A DNA stretch of 64,000 bases from Charina bottae (taxonomy: Eukaryota; Chordata; Lepidosauria; Squamata; Charinaidae), in the NCBI GenBank assembly GCA_023362775.1, contig JALMGJ010000003.1, forward strand, positions 179,215,725 through 179,279,724, read 5' to 3'. Positions 12,323 to 24,854 of the stretch are shown piece by piece (position 1 is the first letter of the stretch; the number at the start of each line of letters is the position of its first letter). The notes beneath the pieces were generated by a model. The model ran no database searches. It saw only the letters and a program-made list of their open reading frames with translations, and was not told the origin of the DNA. The translations under genes and the position numbers were made by a program.

Positions 12323-13894
12323 ACCCCATTGTTTCCCATCACCGAAACACTTCAAACTGTTATGATGAGAACACCAAACATCATTTCAAACTTTGTTTCA
12401 CTAAACTACAGCTAATCTGAAACAGTTGGATGCAATTTTGGGGGTGCAATGTTTTGTTTCAAGCTCTAAACAAATAAACAAAATACTTCTTTTTGTACAC
12501 AACCTTTCCTTTGAAAGCTCTGCATATCTTTGTTAACAGCTAAAAATCATTTGGTCTTCCCAACTTCTGAATAATTAAACGGGAACAAATTACAGCATTG
12601 GACTGCCTAACAGTGAGATTTGTTTGTTTGTTTGTCAAATGTATATAGCTGCCCATCTACTATTCTTTCTTACATGATGAAATTAACATGTACTATATCA
12701 AATCCACATTTAAAAATTATTGTAGGCAATTAATTTTGGCAAGCAAATGCAGAGAAACATGTTTTCAGCCATTAGTAAAGCACAGCAAAATTAAACCCTC
12801 ATTCTTCAAAGCTTCTAGGACCTAATTCTTTCATTTGGCATGTTTCAGCCACCGTAACTGATAGGGTGAGGTAAAACTGCAGAGACAAGATATTTCTTGC
12901 ATACATTACAATAGAGAGTTTTATACAATATGGAAGTCTATGCTGTATATGCTTTTGCTATGGTCCATATTTTATTTTCCTTTTTAATTATAATTTGTCC
13001 AAGTCCTTTTGTCTTCCCTAGTTAAGAACAAATTAATGACAATCACTTGTGTTCTATTTCTTCTCCTTTTGTCTTCTAAATCCGTTACTAAATCTCAATT
13101 TACTATTTCCACAGCATTTAAGCTTTTCAGGAATATGGCAACTTGTGCCCTACTATTTTCACATTGCCTTCTTCCCTTTTTTTAACACTTACCGATAGAA
13201 AGTTAGAGGTGAAAGTGGGACTACTAAAATAGTATTTCAGTCCATCAGGGTACAAATATGCTAATTATAAAAATAAAAAATATGTAATTTGGATGGTTCT
13301 TTGAATTAAAGAGCTATTTCTCAATCTCTGAAGGGCAGTTCGTAAATCTGGCAAATGGATGCCATACCTATGAAAAAAATCCCTTAATTCCTCATCTGCC
13401 TCCACACAGTACACACCTGTTCAAATATCTATGTAAATGGATGGTGCATAGTAACACTATGCACAATGCCAATATAGTGATCCTATTCATAGAAGTGAGG
13501 AAAATGGTATGTAACTAAAGTATCAGTTTGCTAAGGGACAAGCTGTTTGTGGAAGATCCATGACGCATTTTCCAGAAATTTTGTTCTTATTTTACTGCAA
13601 GCATTTGGGGGATTCTGAATTTGATAACCTATATAACCTAATGTAATTGCTTTACATTATACTGTAGTATAATATAATGTAATATACAATACAGTATGTA
13701 GCTTTATTCTGGTTGAATAGTACAGATATCAGAGATTCCTTTTAAAAAATCAAACTTTTGGGGGGATGGGATGAAAAAGCGATGTGCAGTAGAATATTTT
13801 AATATGGTAATTACCATTAATCATGTCAGTATATTGTTAAAATTAAAAGGCACTAATATACTACATTTCCCCAAATAAGAATGAAATAGCATCG

Positions 13895-13960
13895 ATGAAC
13901 CGCCCAGGGTCCCCCCTTGAGGGGGAGATGGGCAGTGATAAAAATTTGATAAATAAATAA
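13895..13960 (+). repeat. LINE (CR1/L2-type) 3' tail
   Basis: The stretch carries aaccgcccagggtcc, then gggggagatgggcagtgata, and a short AAATAAATAAA run. It is the same end-module as at 2206. No coding part is visible upstream. Confidence 0.6.
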
Positions 13961-15589
13961 ACAAACATGATTTTTTGCTTGTATAAGATCATCTACTGTA
14001 TGTGCAACTAAAGCAGTGTATTCTTTCACGTTTTGTACCAGACTTGGTACTGTATTGCACAAGTTTGACATTTTGATTCTTTTGGTAGCACTACAAATGT
14101 AAAACACTGCTAATGTCTCAGTAAAACTATTCCCATCTTTTGTGGACTTCAAAAGCTCTTAAGTCATAACAAGACCTCAGATGCAGCATTGTTAGATCTA
14201 TAATTTATTAATAGGCTAAGAGTAAACTCATGTCCATTAGAAAAGCACTGTACTGGGAACTGTGCAATCTAGTGGTCTCTGCTGCAACCTAGTACATTAA
14301 TAAGGATTACTCAGATTGTCACTTCTGGTAACATGTATGCATATACATTAATAATTTAGCCAAGACACAAAAGATCTTTTCAACATGAGAAAAAGCAATG
14401 TCTTGAAAATTAGTATCTTCAGTTTTGTCCAAGCCTCTGTAAATAAATGCATATAAAATGAAAATACGACTGAACGTTGAAATGAGGGCCATAAGTATAA
14501 GCAGAGCCTATCACATCATACTGGGTTCATTCTACTTCCATTCCACTCTCCATTTTTATTACTGCCTCTTAATGAAAAGCATAGCACAACAGTGTTCTCT
14601 TTGTTTTTTCTTTTCTGCTTGCAAGCTTCAGTTATGCTGTTTATGTATTGCCACAATATACTCTAGATGGGACCACAGTCAACAATGTGGACATTCATGC
14701 TAAAAAAAAGTTTACTGAGCAGATGTTATATATAATCAAGATAACTAGCAGTAGCATTTTATTACATGATCTAAATTTTTACTGATGTTGAGGGTCTCAG
14801 AAAATATTTTCACCACAGCAAATGTTTTCAGTTAATTACTACAAAACAAATCTGTTACAAAATAAAAAAGTGTTATCATGAATTCATCCGAAGTTTGAAA
14901 TCCACAGAGACTAGACAATCTCAAAATGCTTAATTTAAAATATCATTCTTGATTAATTGGTGTTAAATCATGCGTCTGTTCCATACTTTTTAATGTACTA
15001 TATATAGCTGCCTACAGTTGCTTTTCAATAATAATAGGAATTCATATGGATGACAATCTAGAAAATGGCAAAAGAAAGTAATGCAAGATGTTCCAATTAA
15101 TAAAATAGCCATTTCTAAAAAAAAAAAAAAAAGGCAAGGCACAAAAACTCTGGTGCTTCCACTGAAGTTCATTCATCTTGCCATAATCATTTCTTACTAT
15201 AGATTTGCATGATTATGAACTCTTAGCTATTGCAGCAGCATGTTTTGAGAATCAGAAGAGTTCTTTATGTCACTGCAAAATAAAGAGGATGTTGGGGAAT
15301 GTCTATATCACACTTGGGTTAAAATTGAGAAAACCCTTTAAGTTATAGCAACTAGAGCAGGCTTTCATACAATAGCGTGTTAACAAATATGGGGGTGGCC
15401 AGTAGAGAAGAACAGTAATTTAAATGCATATAACCCCACTATCTTAGAGATCACAATTTTGAGATAAGTATTTTGCGTATCAGCACAATCTGAGTAAATT
15501 AACAATATGAAAAAGCACACAAAATTGCTAATTAATTTCAATTTTCAGGTCACATTATTTAAGGACATTAAGACAGGCATTCTTTAGAA

Positions 15590-15799
15590 CAGGGGTGGGC
15601 AACGTCAGGCCTGCGGGCCATATAAGGCCCGCAGGGCTCCCACCCGCAAATTCAGCTAATCATAAACCACAATCACCTTCCACGTGATTGGCTCCCACCC
15701 GCAAACTCCGGCTCCCGGTCCGCGGAAATCCCAGAAACCCCGCCCCCCAGTTATAAATATTCAAATGGCCCTTGGCAGAAAAAAGGTTCCCCACCCCTG
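15590..15799. mobile_element. hAT-type miniature transposon with 8-bp target duplication
   Basis: The ends are imperfect terminal inverted repeats: CAGGGGTGGGCAAC on the left and the complement of CAGGGGTGGGGAACC on the right. The element is flanked by identical 8-bp copies of ctttagaa (15582-15589 and 15800-15807). Length, ends and duplication size are those of non-autonomous hAT elements. The interior is GC-rich with no transposase frame. Confidence 0.88.
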
Positions 15800-16954
15800 C
15801 TTTAGAACAAAGCAGATGCCAACAAAGAAATATTATGTTCCTTTTTGGTTCAATTTCAGGCACCTACTATGATAGATTTTTTCCCCTGAGGAAAGAAGGA
15901 AACTGAACTCTATTACTATTAGAAGCCAGATATCTGTAAATTTGCAGATCTTGGCAAATGAGTTTCTAATATGGTACTCCATTCCTTTTCTTTGGGCATT
16001 ATCACATTGCATTTCCGGTATGAGGGAAGTACCAACCATATTTCCATTTACAAACAGATTTGCAAATTGATTGTAACAGTAGCATATTGTACAAAGGGAC
16101 AGCCATATTAATTTTTAACAGCAAAGAACTAAAGCCAAAAGCATCCTGGAACACCTAAAGACTCACATATTCACCATGGGATTAGCTTGGGTGAATTAGA
16201 GTCCCTCACCTGCAAAAGAAACTTACTCTGAGATGAGTGTGCTCAGGTGAAGAGAAGAGTGAGGTCAGAGGGAAACCAAATGCAAGAAATGCAGCATCTA
16301 AGAATTAAATTAAACCTTAATACTTACAGTGACCACTTAAGTAGTGCTTATTATAAGAAAAATCCTGCTGTTGGTAATAAGGACATACTGTAGTTAATTT
16401 CTAAGTACTTAAGCACTTACTTCAGTAACTAAGATATTTTTCATTTTCACCGATTACATCTTAAGAATCGTAACTACTTAGTTTAAAGGAGGTAATTAAA
16501 ATAGGTAACATAATGCAGCTAAAACACTAAGTTGTCTGGGAGCTTCTCCTACAGGAGCCTCTCCAATACCCCAATAATTTCCTCTGGTTGAAATGCAGAG
16601 CATGATACACAACAGGGGCCTTCAGTGTGGTAGAATGGGAATTGCATAATCTGCTCTTCAAGAAAATTTGCCCCTCTTCCTAGTGCTGAGCAAATAGTTT
16701 TATATCACAAGATGTTTGAATCTTGATTAATTGTATTCTTTTGTGTTTTTTTCCTGTTTTTTTGATTAGAATGATGTGGTTAACTTTGTAGATATTGTTA
16801 AATCTTTAACTTCAGATCTGAGCAGCTTTTTAAATAATAAAGAGAAATTCTGTGTGTATTCTCTACAATGCAAACAATCATTTCCTTAAATCAAGCTCAA
16901 CCCCTGAATGCATCCGTGCAGTTTTCTTGCCAGTATTACAAAGAATGGTTTTTC

Positions 16955-17090
16955 ACTGCCATCTTTTTGTTTTTAAAAAATCCCAGTCTATCAACAGCCC
17001 TGGAATTCCCAGGTGGTTTTCCATCCAAGTATTAATGAAGGCTAGCCCTCCTTAGCTTCTTAGAGCAACTAAAGTCAGCTAGTTGCTGCC
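16955..17090 (-). mobile_element. 5S rRNA-like SINE fragment
   Basis: The plus strand reads ttcccaggtggttttccatc, then caagtattaatgaaggc, then tagccctccttagcttct. This is a diverged antisense copy of the internal promoter half of 5S rRNA. Related stretches at 48825 and 53255 indicate a dispersed 5S-derived SINE, not a 5S gene. Confidence 0.6.
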
Positions 17091-17905
17091 ACCTACTGAA
17101 GCACAATGCCAATAAATGAAATTATTCCGAAAGTATGCATAAAACAATGCAAGATACAACATATTTATATAGGAGTCATACGCTGGGCACTAGTGAGCAT
17201 TCTTGTCTTGAATAAAAAAGGAAAATGGTTTCTGTTATAAACAAACATATTTGTATTATTGATCTGCTGTACACAACTTTAACATCTGGAATTTGAAAGT
17301 GTTTGAAGCACATATGTTATACATTACACTTTACTCCCCACATAAACTGCTTCTTGGGGCTTATGGCAAATACCAATACCAATCAATACTCACCCTTTCA
17401 ACTAATTTCCCTTAATCCCAGCAGGGTTTCCCAAACCTATTATTAAACTTTCCAGCTGGTACACTGCCAGACAGAATCAGAAAGATAAATTTGTTTTTTT
17501 TAATATTCTCTCTCTGTTACTCCAAAGGTGGATTCTAAGAAACTTTTCACATTTTCATGGTTTGTTATGATTTGTTACAGCCAATGACATATATTAATGT
17601 TATCACATTCCCAATCTATGCATATATTTCTTTCATTTACTTATATTCTGACACCACAAGCTCCCAGACAGCATTTTAAAAATATTATGTTTCATCTGCA
17701 GAACTACTTATGCAGGCAGAGTTAAAAAATCTCAACGCGTAAGTGAAATATTTCTAATGCACTGTAAGAGAATTAGATTGAAGTCATTCAAACTAAGAAC
17801 ACTCAGTGAACTGATGAGCATCCAATGTGGAATGATTCATACTTGAGAAACATGCAAATATTTTAATCCTTTCAAGTGAAGAAAGGCTTGGAATTGGTCA
17901 TACAA

Positions 17906-18094
17906 TTTAGGACTGTGGAGTTGGAAAGGATTGCTAGGATCTTATGTAACATGCAGAAAATCAATTAAACCATCCTTGATAGATGGCTCTTCTTAAAAAC
18001 TTCAAAAGATGGAGAGCTCAGAGTCTATCTCTTTATAGGAAGACTGTTCCACTGATGCAAAACTGTCAGTACAATTTTCCTTATATGTTGTAGG
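17906..18094 (-). mobile_element. CR1-like LINE 3' fragment
   Basis: The plus strand has the pattern of a reversed CR1 3' end: gtggagttggaaaggattgc, then cttcttaaaaacttc and aggaagactgttccactgat. It resembles the better-preserved copy at 24855-25165. A Sauria SINE is inserted next to it. Confidence 0.55.
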
Positions 18095-18106
18095 TAATAA
18101 ATCTAG

Positions 18107-18441
18107 CGGGGCGTGGTGGCTCAGCGGGTAAGACGCCAGGCTTGTCGATCGGAAGATTGCAAGTTCGGAGGTTCGAATCCCTAGCCCTGCGTGCGGAGTG
18201 AGCTCCCGCACTCGCCCCAGCTCTTGCCAACCTAGCAATTCGAAAGCATGCAAATGCAAGTAGATTAATAGGTACCACTTCGGTGGGAAGGTAACAGCGT
18301 TCCGCGCGTGTCATGCCGGCCACATGACCGCGGAAGCGTCTTTGGACAACGATGGCTCTTCGGCTAACAAATGGAGATGAGCACCGGCCCCTAGAGTCGG
18401 ACACAACTGCACAACTGTGTGTGGGGGGGGAACCTTTAGCT
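18107..18441 (+). mobile_element. Sauria SINE, full length
   Basis: The tRNA-like head has an A box in tggctcagcgggtaagacg and a B box in ggttcgaatccct. The family body and a tail ending aacctttagct follow. It is flanked by the 12-bp direct repeat taataaatctag (18095-18106 and 18442-18453), a retroposition target duplication. Open frames on its minus strand are not genes. Confidence 0.93.
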
Positions 18442-19294
18442 TAATAAATCTAGAAAAATTAATGATGGCTTAACGATGACAATTAGAAAAAGATTCATGA
18501 TAAAAATTACTACATATCCAAAAGGAATTAAAAATGAATGTGGTAGAAACCTCTCAACTTAAAAAAGAATGAGCACATCCACAAAATTACTGAGGACAGA
18601 AATAGCAGGCCCAAATAATAATTAAACAGACATATATTGTCTCCTGGTTGAAGCTCTATCTTCAAGCATTACAAACAGTCACAAATAATTACATCAACAA
18701 ACTTGTACACAATATCCTTGAAGAACTCTCCCACTTATCACTCTCAGAAGATAAGGCATCTCAATCTTGGAAAGCTAGTATCTCATTGCATCATACTTCT
18801 GATGATGCATGACCATCTTCAATGATATTTGACTTCACTGTGCATAATGTTTTTTTGTTCTATTTAGGTTCTGGGTTGTGAGCTTTGAAATCTGGTTCCA
18901 TATGTAGAAGCAATAAAAATATATGTATGATGCTTCAAGCACTGTCAAATTCCACTTAATTAATTATTATTTTTTAAAATCTTATTTATACCCCGCCTAT
19001 CCCCTCCCTAATGGAGGGCTCTAGTTATATTCATATGGAACTTCATTAGTCATGAAGATGAGAAAATGTCTAACTTTATTAAAGGTTTCTCTACTTTTTC
19101 TCTTTTACTGCCATGCCAAAAAAAAAAAAAAAAGTAAAGGAAAACATATGAGGAAGCTTCGTTTCCATATCATTTTATTGCCCCACACTAAAACAAAAAA
19201 TTGCAACCAACCAATATTTTATTATACCAATAATATGAAATAATAGAACATGACCTTCCAAATAAAATATATTCCCTGATTTATTCTAAATATA

Positions 19295-19447
19295 AGGGGC
19301 GTGGTGGCTCAGCGGGTAAGACGCCAGGCTTGTCAATCGGAAGATTGCAAGTTCGGAGGTTCGAATCCCTAGCCCCACGTGACGGAGTGAGCTCCCGCAC
19401 TAGCTCCAGCTCTTGCCAACCTAGCAATTCGAAAGCATGCAAATGCT
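19295..19447 (+). mobile_element. Sauria SINE, 3'-truncated but with target duplications
   Basis: The head begins ggggcgtggtggctcagcgg. The copy runs into the body and stops at gaaagcatgcaaatgc, lacking the entire 3' half and Bov-B-like tail. It is nevertheless flanked by the 11-bp direct repeat ttctaaatata (19284-19294 and 19448-19458). Confidence 0.88.
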
Positions 19448-21595
19448 TTCTAAATATATTTATATAAAATAAATTCTAAATATAGCCATTTGCAAAAAAG
19501 AAGTCAGATATACTTGTAATAAAGTATAGTTGCTGGCCATTATTGTTATTTCATTTCTATACTGCCCTTCCTAGTTGGATCAGGAAACTTTATGTTAAAA
19601 ATGAAATCATGAAAATATTTACAACAAAATGAACAGAATAAAATAATTATAAACATATTACAACCATTTAAAATTATTAAAAGCTGGGCTAATAAGATGG
19701 GATTTAGTGCTCCCCAGAAGGCCCCTAAAGATGGCAGATGCCTGATAGCTCATGAATTCTCTTCACAGCAAATTGGCAAGTGACCATCAGTAATCTCCAA
19801 GCCTTGGCCTAAGGCAATTGCTTACCCTGCTGACAGACAAAAAATGTGACAAGTGTAGGTCATTCGCACTTTTGTCTCCCTGAAAATATTTTGAAGATAT
19901 AATATATTTTGACTTCCCATTCTGTTTAGGCCATCAGAGATAAATCAAGTTTTCCAAGGATTCTAGCTTTCATGTTAGAAACAATGGACATTTCAAAATG
20001 AATCTATGCATACTCCCTTTCTGAAAGATACTTTATAATTTAAACAAGGATAAAGAATCATTAAAAATGTTAGATTGTGTTAACAAATCCATTTGTATGT
20101 AACAACCAAAATGGTGATATGTTTAACAATTTTTTAACTTCAAACATGGAATTTAGCAGATGAAAATTGATCAGATGTTTGCCAAGTCATGACATGCTTT
20201 TCATAAAGTGGTACAGTACATAAGATCCACATGTGACCATGAATAGAATAGAAGGTAATTTTTGTTCACAATTGTAAATTCAGTTACAATTGTTGTTCAC
20301 AATTGTAACTGAATTACTTTTCCAAGGAATCTCAAGTACATCTCACAAGAAACTTCAGTGTAACATGTTTATAATGTCTGAAGTGAGAATTTATTTAGTT
20401 AAAGGACATACTTGATTAAGCAGAACCCAAGGCAGAGACCATGTGTAAATTTATCTAAAGAACATTATATTGCAAGTTGGAAGACACATCTTCTGGCAAA
20501 CCTTGCCCAACTTGTTTTAGATAATTAATCCAGAATAGAAGTCCAAAATTAAAGTGCAAGACAGCATGAAATGCAATGACTTCTACAAATATGTCCGAAG
20601 ATTTGTATATATTCAAATTTAGCAATTTTGCTCAATGCAATTTCATCTTATGTGTTTATTAATTAACTCCAATTTGACAATATTATATCAAGAGCTATTT
20701 ATACAGAAATATGCACACTATATGCATGCTCACACCTGTGCATGCATAACACATACACAGAGAAAAAATAAAATTAAAAGAAAGCAGAACTATTTCTACT
20801 GTTTGGCAGTATTGTTTCTAAGAAAAATAAGACAATGGGGAAGAGAATAATTTCTTCACATAAGAGATAATTAAAGAGAAAATAAAAGTAAAGTAGTAAA
20901 GTAGAAGCTGAAAAGAAGGGTGGGCAACATTTCCATACTGACACAGCTGTTTCTGATGTAGGAGTTAATCGGTGCCTTTAAGTAACTCTCTCGAATTACA
21001 ATGATGTTAATTTAAAGCAGTGTACAGATGAGTTTTATACAGTTATTCACACACATATGCATATACTTTGTCACTGGGAGTTGGGATGGGAGATGGGTGG
21101 CATATAAATTTATATGCCACCCATAATAATTAACTTGTGAGCCCTTTTTAAAATAGGTATCTGATCCTTCAACAAAAGATGTATATGAAAGGAATTACTC
21201 TAAATTTCAAAACCAAAGTCTTCCTCAACATGGAGATTCCCACATAATTTTCATCCCCATCCTGCCATCACATAATACTGCCATTTCCTTACATAACTGC
21301 TTAATAGCTCCCCCACCCCAAATTTCTGATGATCCATGCAGACTGACTGAAAAATCTATTCTACAGTCAAGAGTCAGTATCATCATGACCAGGGATTTAG
21401 ACTGCATAAGTGCTAGTACTACATTACTGCTGTGATTTTCAAGATCAGGTTCGATCAGGACTATATAAAGTAATTCAGCTAATCATAAACCACAAATGAG
21501 AAATAAGACCTTAACATTGTTTTAGAAATATTTTAGGCAAAAGCTAAAAATGGTTATCTGACCTTTTACACTAATTTAATGATCCACATTTTTGT

Positions 21596-21809
21596 GTGTG
21601 TCAGTGTCTCGGAGATGCCTGGACAAGTCCCTGCAGTTTTCTTGGCAAGGTTTTTCAGAGGTGGTTTGCCATTGCCTCCTTCCTAGGGTTGAGAGAAAGT
21701 GACTGACCCAAGGTCACCCAGCTGGCTTTGTGCCTAAAGTGGGACTAGAACTCACGGACTCCCAGTTTCTAGCCTGATACCTTAACCACCACACCAAACT
21801 CGCTCTCTG
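21596..21809 (-). mobile_element. tRNA-SINE family 2, tail type b
   Basis: Reading the minus strand, a tRNA-like head (ggttaaggtatcaggctaga, then gagttctagtccc) leads to agctgggtgaccttgggtca, the module ggaggcaatggcaaacc, and the tail actgcagggacttgtccagg. No clear target duplication is visible. Confidence 0.75.
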
Positions 21810-22594
21810 ATATACATGTAATGACATATTTAATTATGTATTTCCCAGCCAAACTGCTCCAAACAGTGCCTTGGGAAAAAAATCTGCAGTGGTGCTCTGG
21901 CTGGCATGCATCTTTTTCTAATCCTTGTACAGAGAAGTGAAAAATCTTGAAAATACTGCCTGTAGAAGAAAGTTCAAGAAGATGCATGAGAGGAAGGTGA
22001 AAAAGACCCAGAACGATCAGCTATTCCTGATTTGATACTAATGAGCAGAGAAAACTAAACCAATGAAGTGGAAGCAGTATGAGCATTAAGAGAAAGTGAC
22101 CAGGTAATGCTTGAATGCTTGATTAGGAAGACAGACTGGAAAGATTAAAGAAAAAAAACAACCCCCAGAAAAAAGCACTAGCAAGTTACTTCAGTATCAT
22201 GCCAGGATGCAGAGATATGCCCATGTAAATGACCAAAAGTTGTGACTGAATCAAAGGAAATTTTACTTTTAAAGCCAAATATAATTGAATAAATATTTTG
22301 AATTTCAAGACAGTCATAATCTTTATGTTTTTATACAACTGTTCATAAAGATTATGTATGAACAATTACAATTAAATATGGTAATCCTTAATTGAAACTA
22401 TTGTGTAAAATTATATAAAAAATAACATGGAAACCTTCATTATTTTAATAGTTTGCTCTTTTTCTTTTTTCCTTTTGTTTTCTTTCTTCATTTTCTGTTC
22501 TGTTTAAATAAAGTGAAATGTATTTTTTTAAAAAATAGAATGATAGAACTATAGAAATTGAACAGGTTGGTTAGGTTATCAAGTCAAAGACATT

Positions 22595-22651
22595 CTTTTA
22601 TGCAGAAATCTAAATTAAAACATCCATAACAGATGACCATGCAGCCTCTAC
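22595..22651. repeat. Left arm of a 57-bp inverted repeat (CR1-like 3' sequence)
   Basis: This segment matches the reverse complement of 23138-23194 at 55 of 57 positions. Its context (tagaactatag nearby, 'cagaaatctaaattaaaaca') resembles CR1 3' untranslated sequence. A hAT-type element begins two bases after the arm. Confidence 0.7.
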
Positions 22652-22653
22652 TG

Positions 22654-22911
22654 CAGAGCTTTCCAAACTTTTCATGTTGGTGACACACTTTTTAGACATG
22701 CATCATTTCGCGACACACTCTTACAGCAGGGCACAGGGCAGGCACTAGGACCTGCGCGGAATCACAGCAGGTTTGGAGGCAGCAAGGCAGAAGGCAGGCA
22801 CTAGGACCTGCATGGAATCCTGGCAGGGCTCGGAGGCAGCAGCAGCCTGACACACCCAGACACTGCAGCTGACACACTAATGTGTCCCGACACACAGTTT
22901 GGAAAGCTCTG
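22654..22911. mobile_element. hAT-type miniature element, family A (copy 1)
   Basis: It begins CAGAGCTTTCCAAACTT and ends AGTTTGGAAAGCTCTG, forming terminal inverted repeats. It is bracketed by the 8-bp duplication ctctactg (22646-22653 and 22912-22919). Subterminal gtgacacac/gacacac motifs recur in all copies of this family. The interior holds an imperfect direct repeat around ggcactaggacctgc. No transposase is encoded. Confidence 0.9.
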
Positions 22912-23137
22912 CTCTACTGTATTCCGGCAGAATGGATGAGTTTTATGTTGAGCTTCTTTCAGACACAAAACATTGCATTACCTGCATGGTAGCCAAATTC
23001 TATGTAATTATAGTGAAAAGAAGGGAACTGATGAAGCAAGCATGACTGAGCATTGTTTTATTTGTGTGTGTGTGTGTGTTGTTTCTAATTTTGCTGATCG
23101 GTAATCATAAATAGACATAGGATCAGTTACCCTTTAA

Positions 23138-23194
23138 GTAGAGGCTGCATGGTCATCTGTTATGGATGTTTTAATTTGGATTTCTGTATAAAAG
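23138..23194. repeat. Right arm of the 57-bp inverted repeat
   Basis: This is the partner of 22595-22651, inverted, with two mismatches. The arms are 486 bp apart, including the 258-bp hAT-type insertion. Confidence 0.7.
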
Positions 23195-23820
23195 CTGGTT
23201 TACATATAGAGACAAACGGTTGAATATTGCAGGTATTAGTTGTGCATCAGGAAAAGGAAACTTCTATTGACTAACATATTTTTGAGTTTTTTCCCCTAAG
23301 TTAGTTCTGGATATAGTCAAAAGCAAACTTGAAATCTAGGATAGCCACATATAAGGCTGATTTCAATTTATTAATATATTTCTCCATTAAATAACGCACT
23401 ACAAGAATATGATCTGTAGCTGAATTCCTCCTTTAAATCCCATTTGTTCATCTCAATTATGTCATTAAGCTCCATCCAATCTTGGGAGCTTTGATTTAAT
23501 GCTTAGCATACAATTTGGGTACTATACTCAAAAAGCTATAAAGTCAATATTTAGCCAGATCTCTCTTGTTATTTTTTCTGTATATTGGGACTACTATAGC
23601 AACCCACCCATCCCCCGGTCCTTGGAGCTATGTCATGATTGGTTAACAACAGCGAATAGAGTTGCTAACAACTTTTGTTAGGATGAAATCACTACCCAGA
23701 GCCTTCTCCACCTTTAGAGACATCAATATAATCATTACTGTCCAGGAAAATGATGGCCAGCTAGTCAATATATTGGTATCTGGGGCAGCTTTATTCAACT
23801 CTGTATCAGGATCTACATGC

Positions 23821-23925
23821 AAAGCAAAGCAAAGCAAAGCAAAGCAAAGCAAAGCAAAGCAAAGCAAAGCAAAGCAAAGCAAAGCAAAGCAAAGCAAAGC
23901 AAAGCAAAGCAAAGCAAAGCAAAGC
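23821..23925. repeat. (AAAGC)21 microsatellite
   Basis: Twenty-one uninterrupted pentamer units are followed by a short poly(A). The lack of interruptions indicates a young or still expanding tract. Being free of stops in several frames, it creates spurious open frames on both strands. Confidence 0.98.
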
Positions 23926-24026
23926 AAAAAAAAAAAGGTATTTGCCAGAATTGCTAAAGGGTATTGTGGCACTTCCTGGAGCTGAAGTGCAACACATATA
24001 AAGGGCATAATGTGGGGACAAGCTAA

Positions 24027-24118
24027 TGAAAAAAGAGCCAGCATGCTGGCTGGGGAATTCTGGCAGATGAAGTCCACACATCTTAAAGCTGCTGAGGTTG
24101 AGAAGCACTGGTCCAGTC
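24027..24118 (+). mobile_element. hAT-type miniature element, family B (one half)
   Basis: The stretch reads gctggctggggaattctg, then gaagtccacacatcttaaag, and ends gttgagaagcactgg. It is related to the complete small copy at 48511-48592. Confidence 0.55.
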
Positions 24119-24854
24119 AAGGAGCCTAACTCCAACATTATTTTTAGAGCAAGAAAGATATCTGTTATCTGTTGTAGCAGTGCTTTGTTTGCATGTTTTG
24201 TCCCTACTTTTTGAAGTGACAACCTGAAGCTTTTTACTTTTATTACCGTTTGTTATTATTAGGTCAGATTCAAAAGATGTGATGACAGATGAAACAAAGC
24301 CATCTTTCTGTGCAGAAATAACTTGTCCTCTTATCTGAATTAATGTCAGTCAAAGAGAACAAACAGGGAACCATCTTAAAAAACAAGCTAGATAAATGAA
24401 GCATGATGCCTGCTTCTCACTTTAAATCTGCACTCTTTCTGCAGTCAGTTCTAAGATCTTAAGTTACTATCTGTCCCCATAAACCCCCTTCTGAACACAA
24501 ATCTTTCTATACAAGATTGATGTTTCCAGATGATTCTTTAATATAATGTAATGACACCATATACTGTATCTTCCATTTATAACACTCCCCGTTTTCCTCG
24601 CAACTATTGATTTGGAAACAGAAACAGAGAATTGTGGAGCTAGAAGGGAACACAAGTGTATCAATAGGTGGAACTAAGTGGTAGAGTCAGGAGGACAAAG
24701 TTGGTAACAGAGGGAAGACTGAGATTGGGGAAGCACACTCTCTGCTGGGAAGTACAGCTATTGACACAGGAAGTAGTTTATTCATGCAACAAGTAGTTAG
24801 AGCAGGAGGATGTATGTGGGAATTGTTAGCTAATAAAGATATTTAGTATAAATG

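Noticed and set aside
18108..18185. tRNA gene
   Set aside because: A and B boxes are present, but the sequence continues into the SINE body, recurs at several loci, and lacks a complete cloverleaf.
18081..18404. Recurrent 70-107 codon frames (also at 29347, 41593, 52045, 53581)
   Set aside because: All lie within Sauria SINE bodies and have near-identical sequence because the SINE copies are alike. They are not genes.
23643..24222. Open frames of 107-144 codons on both strands over the AAAGC tract
   Set aside because: They exist only because the pentamer has no stop codons in several frames. There are no start context, splice or homology signals.
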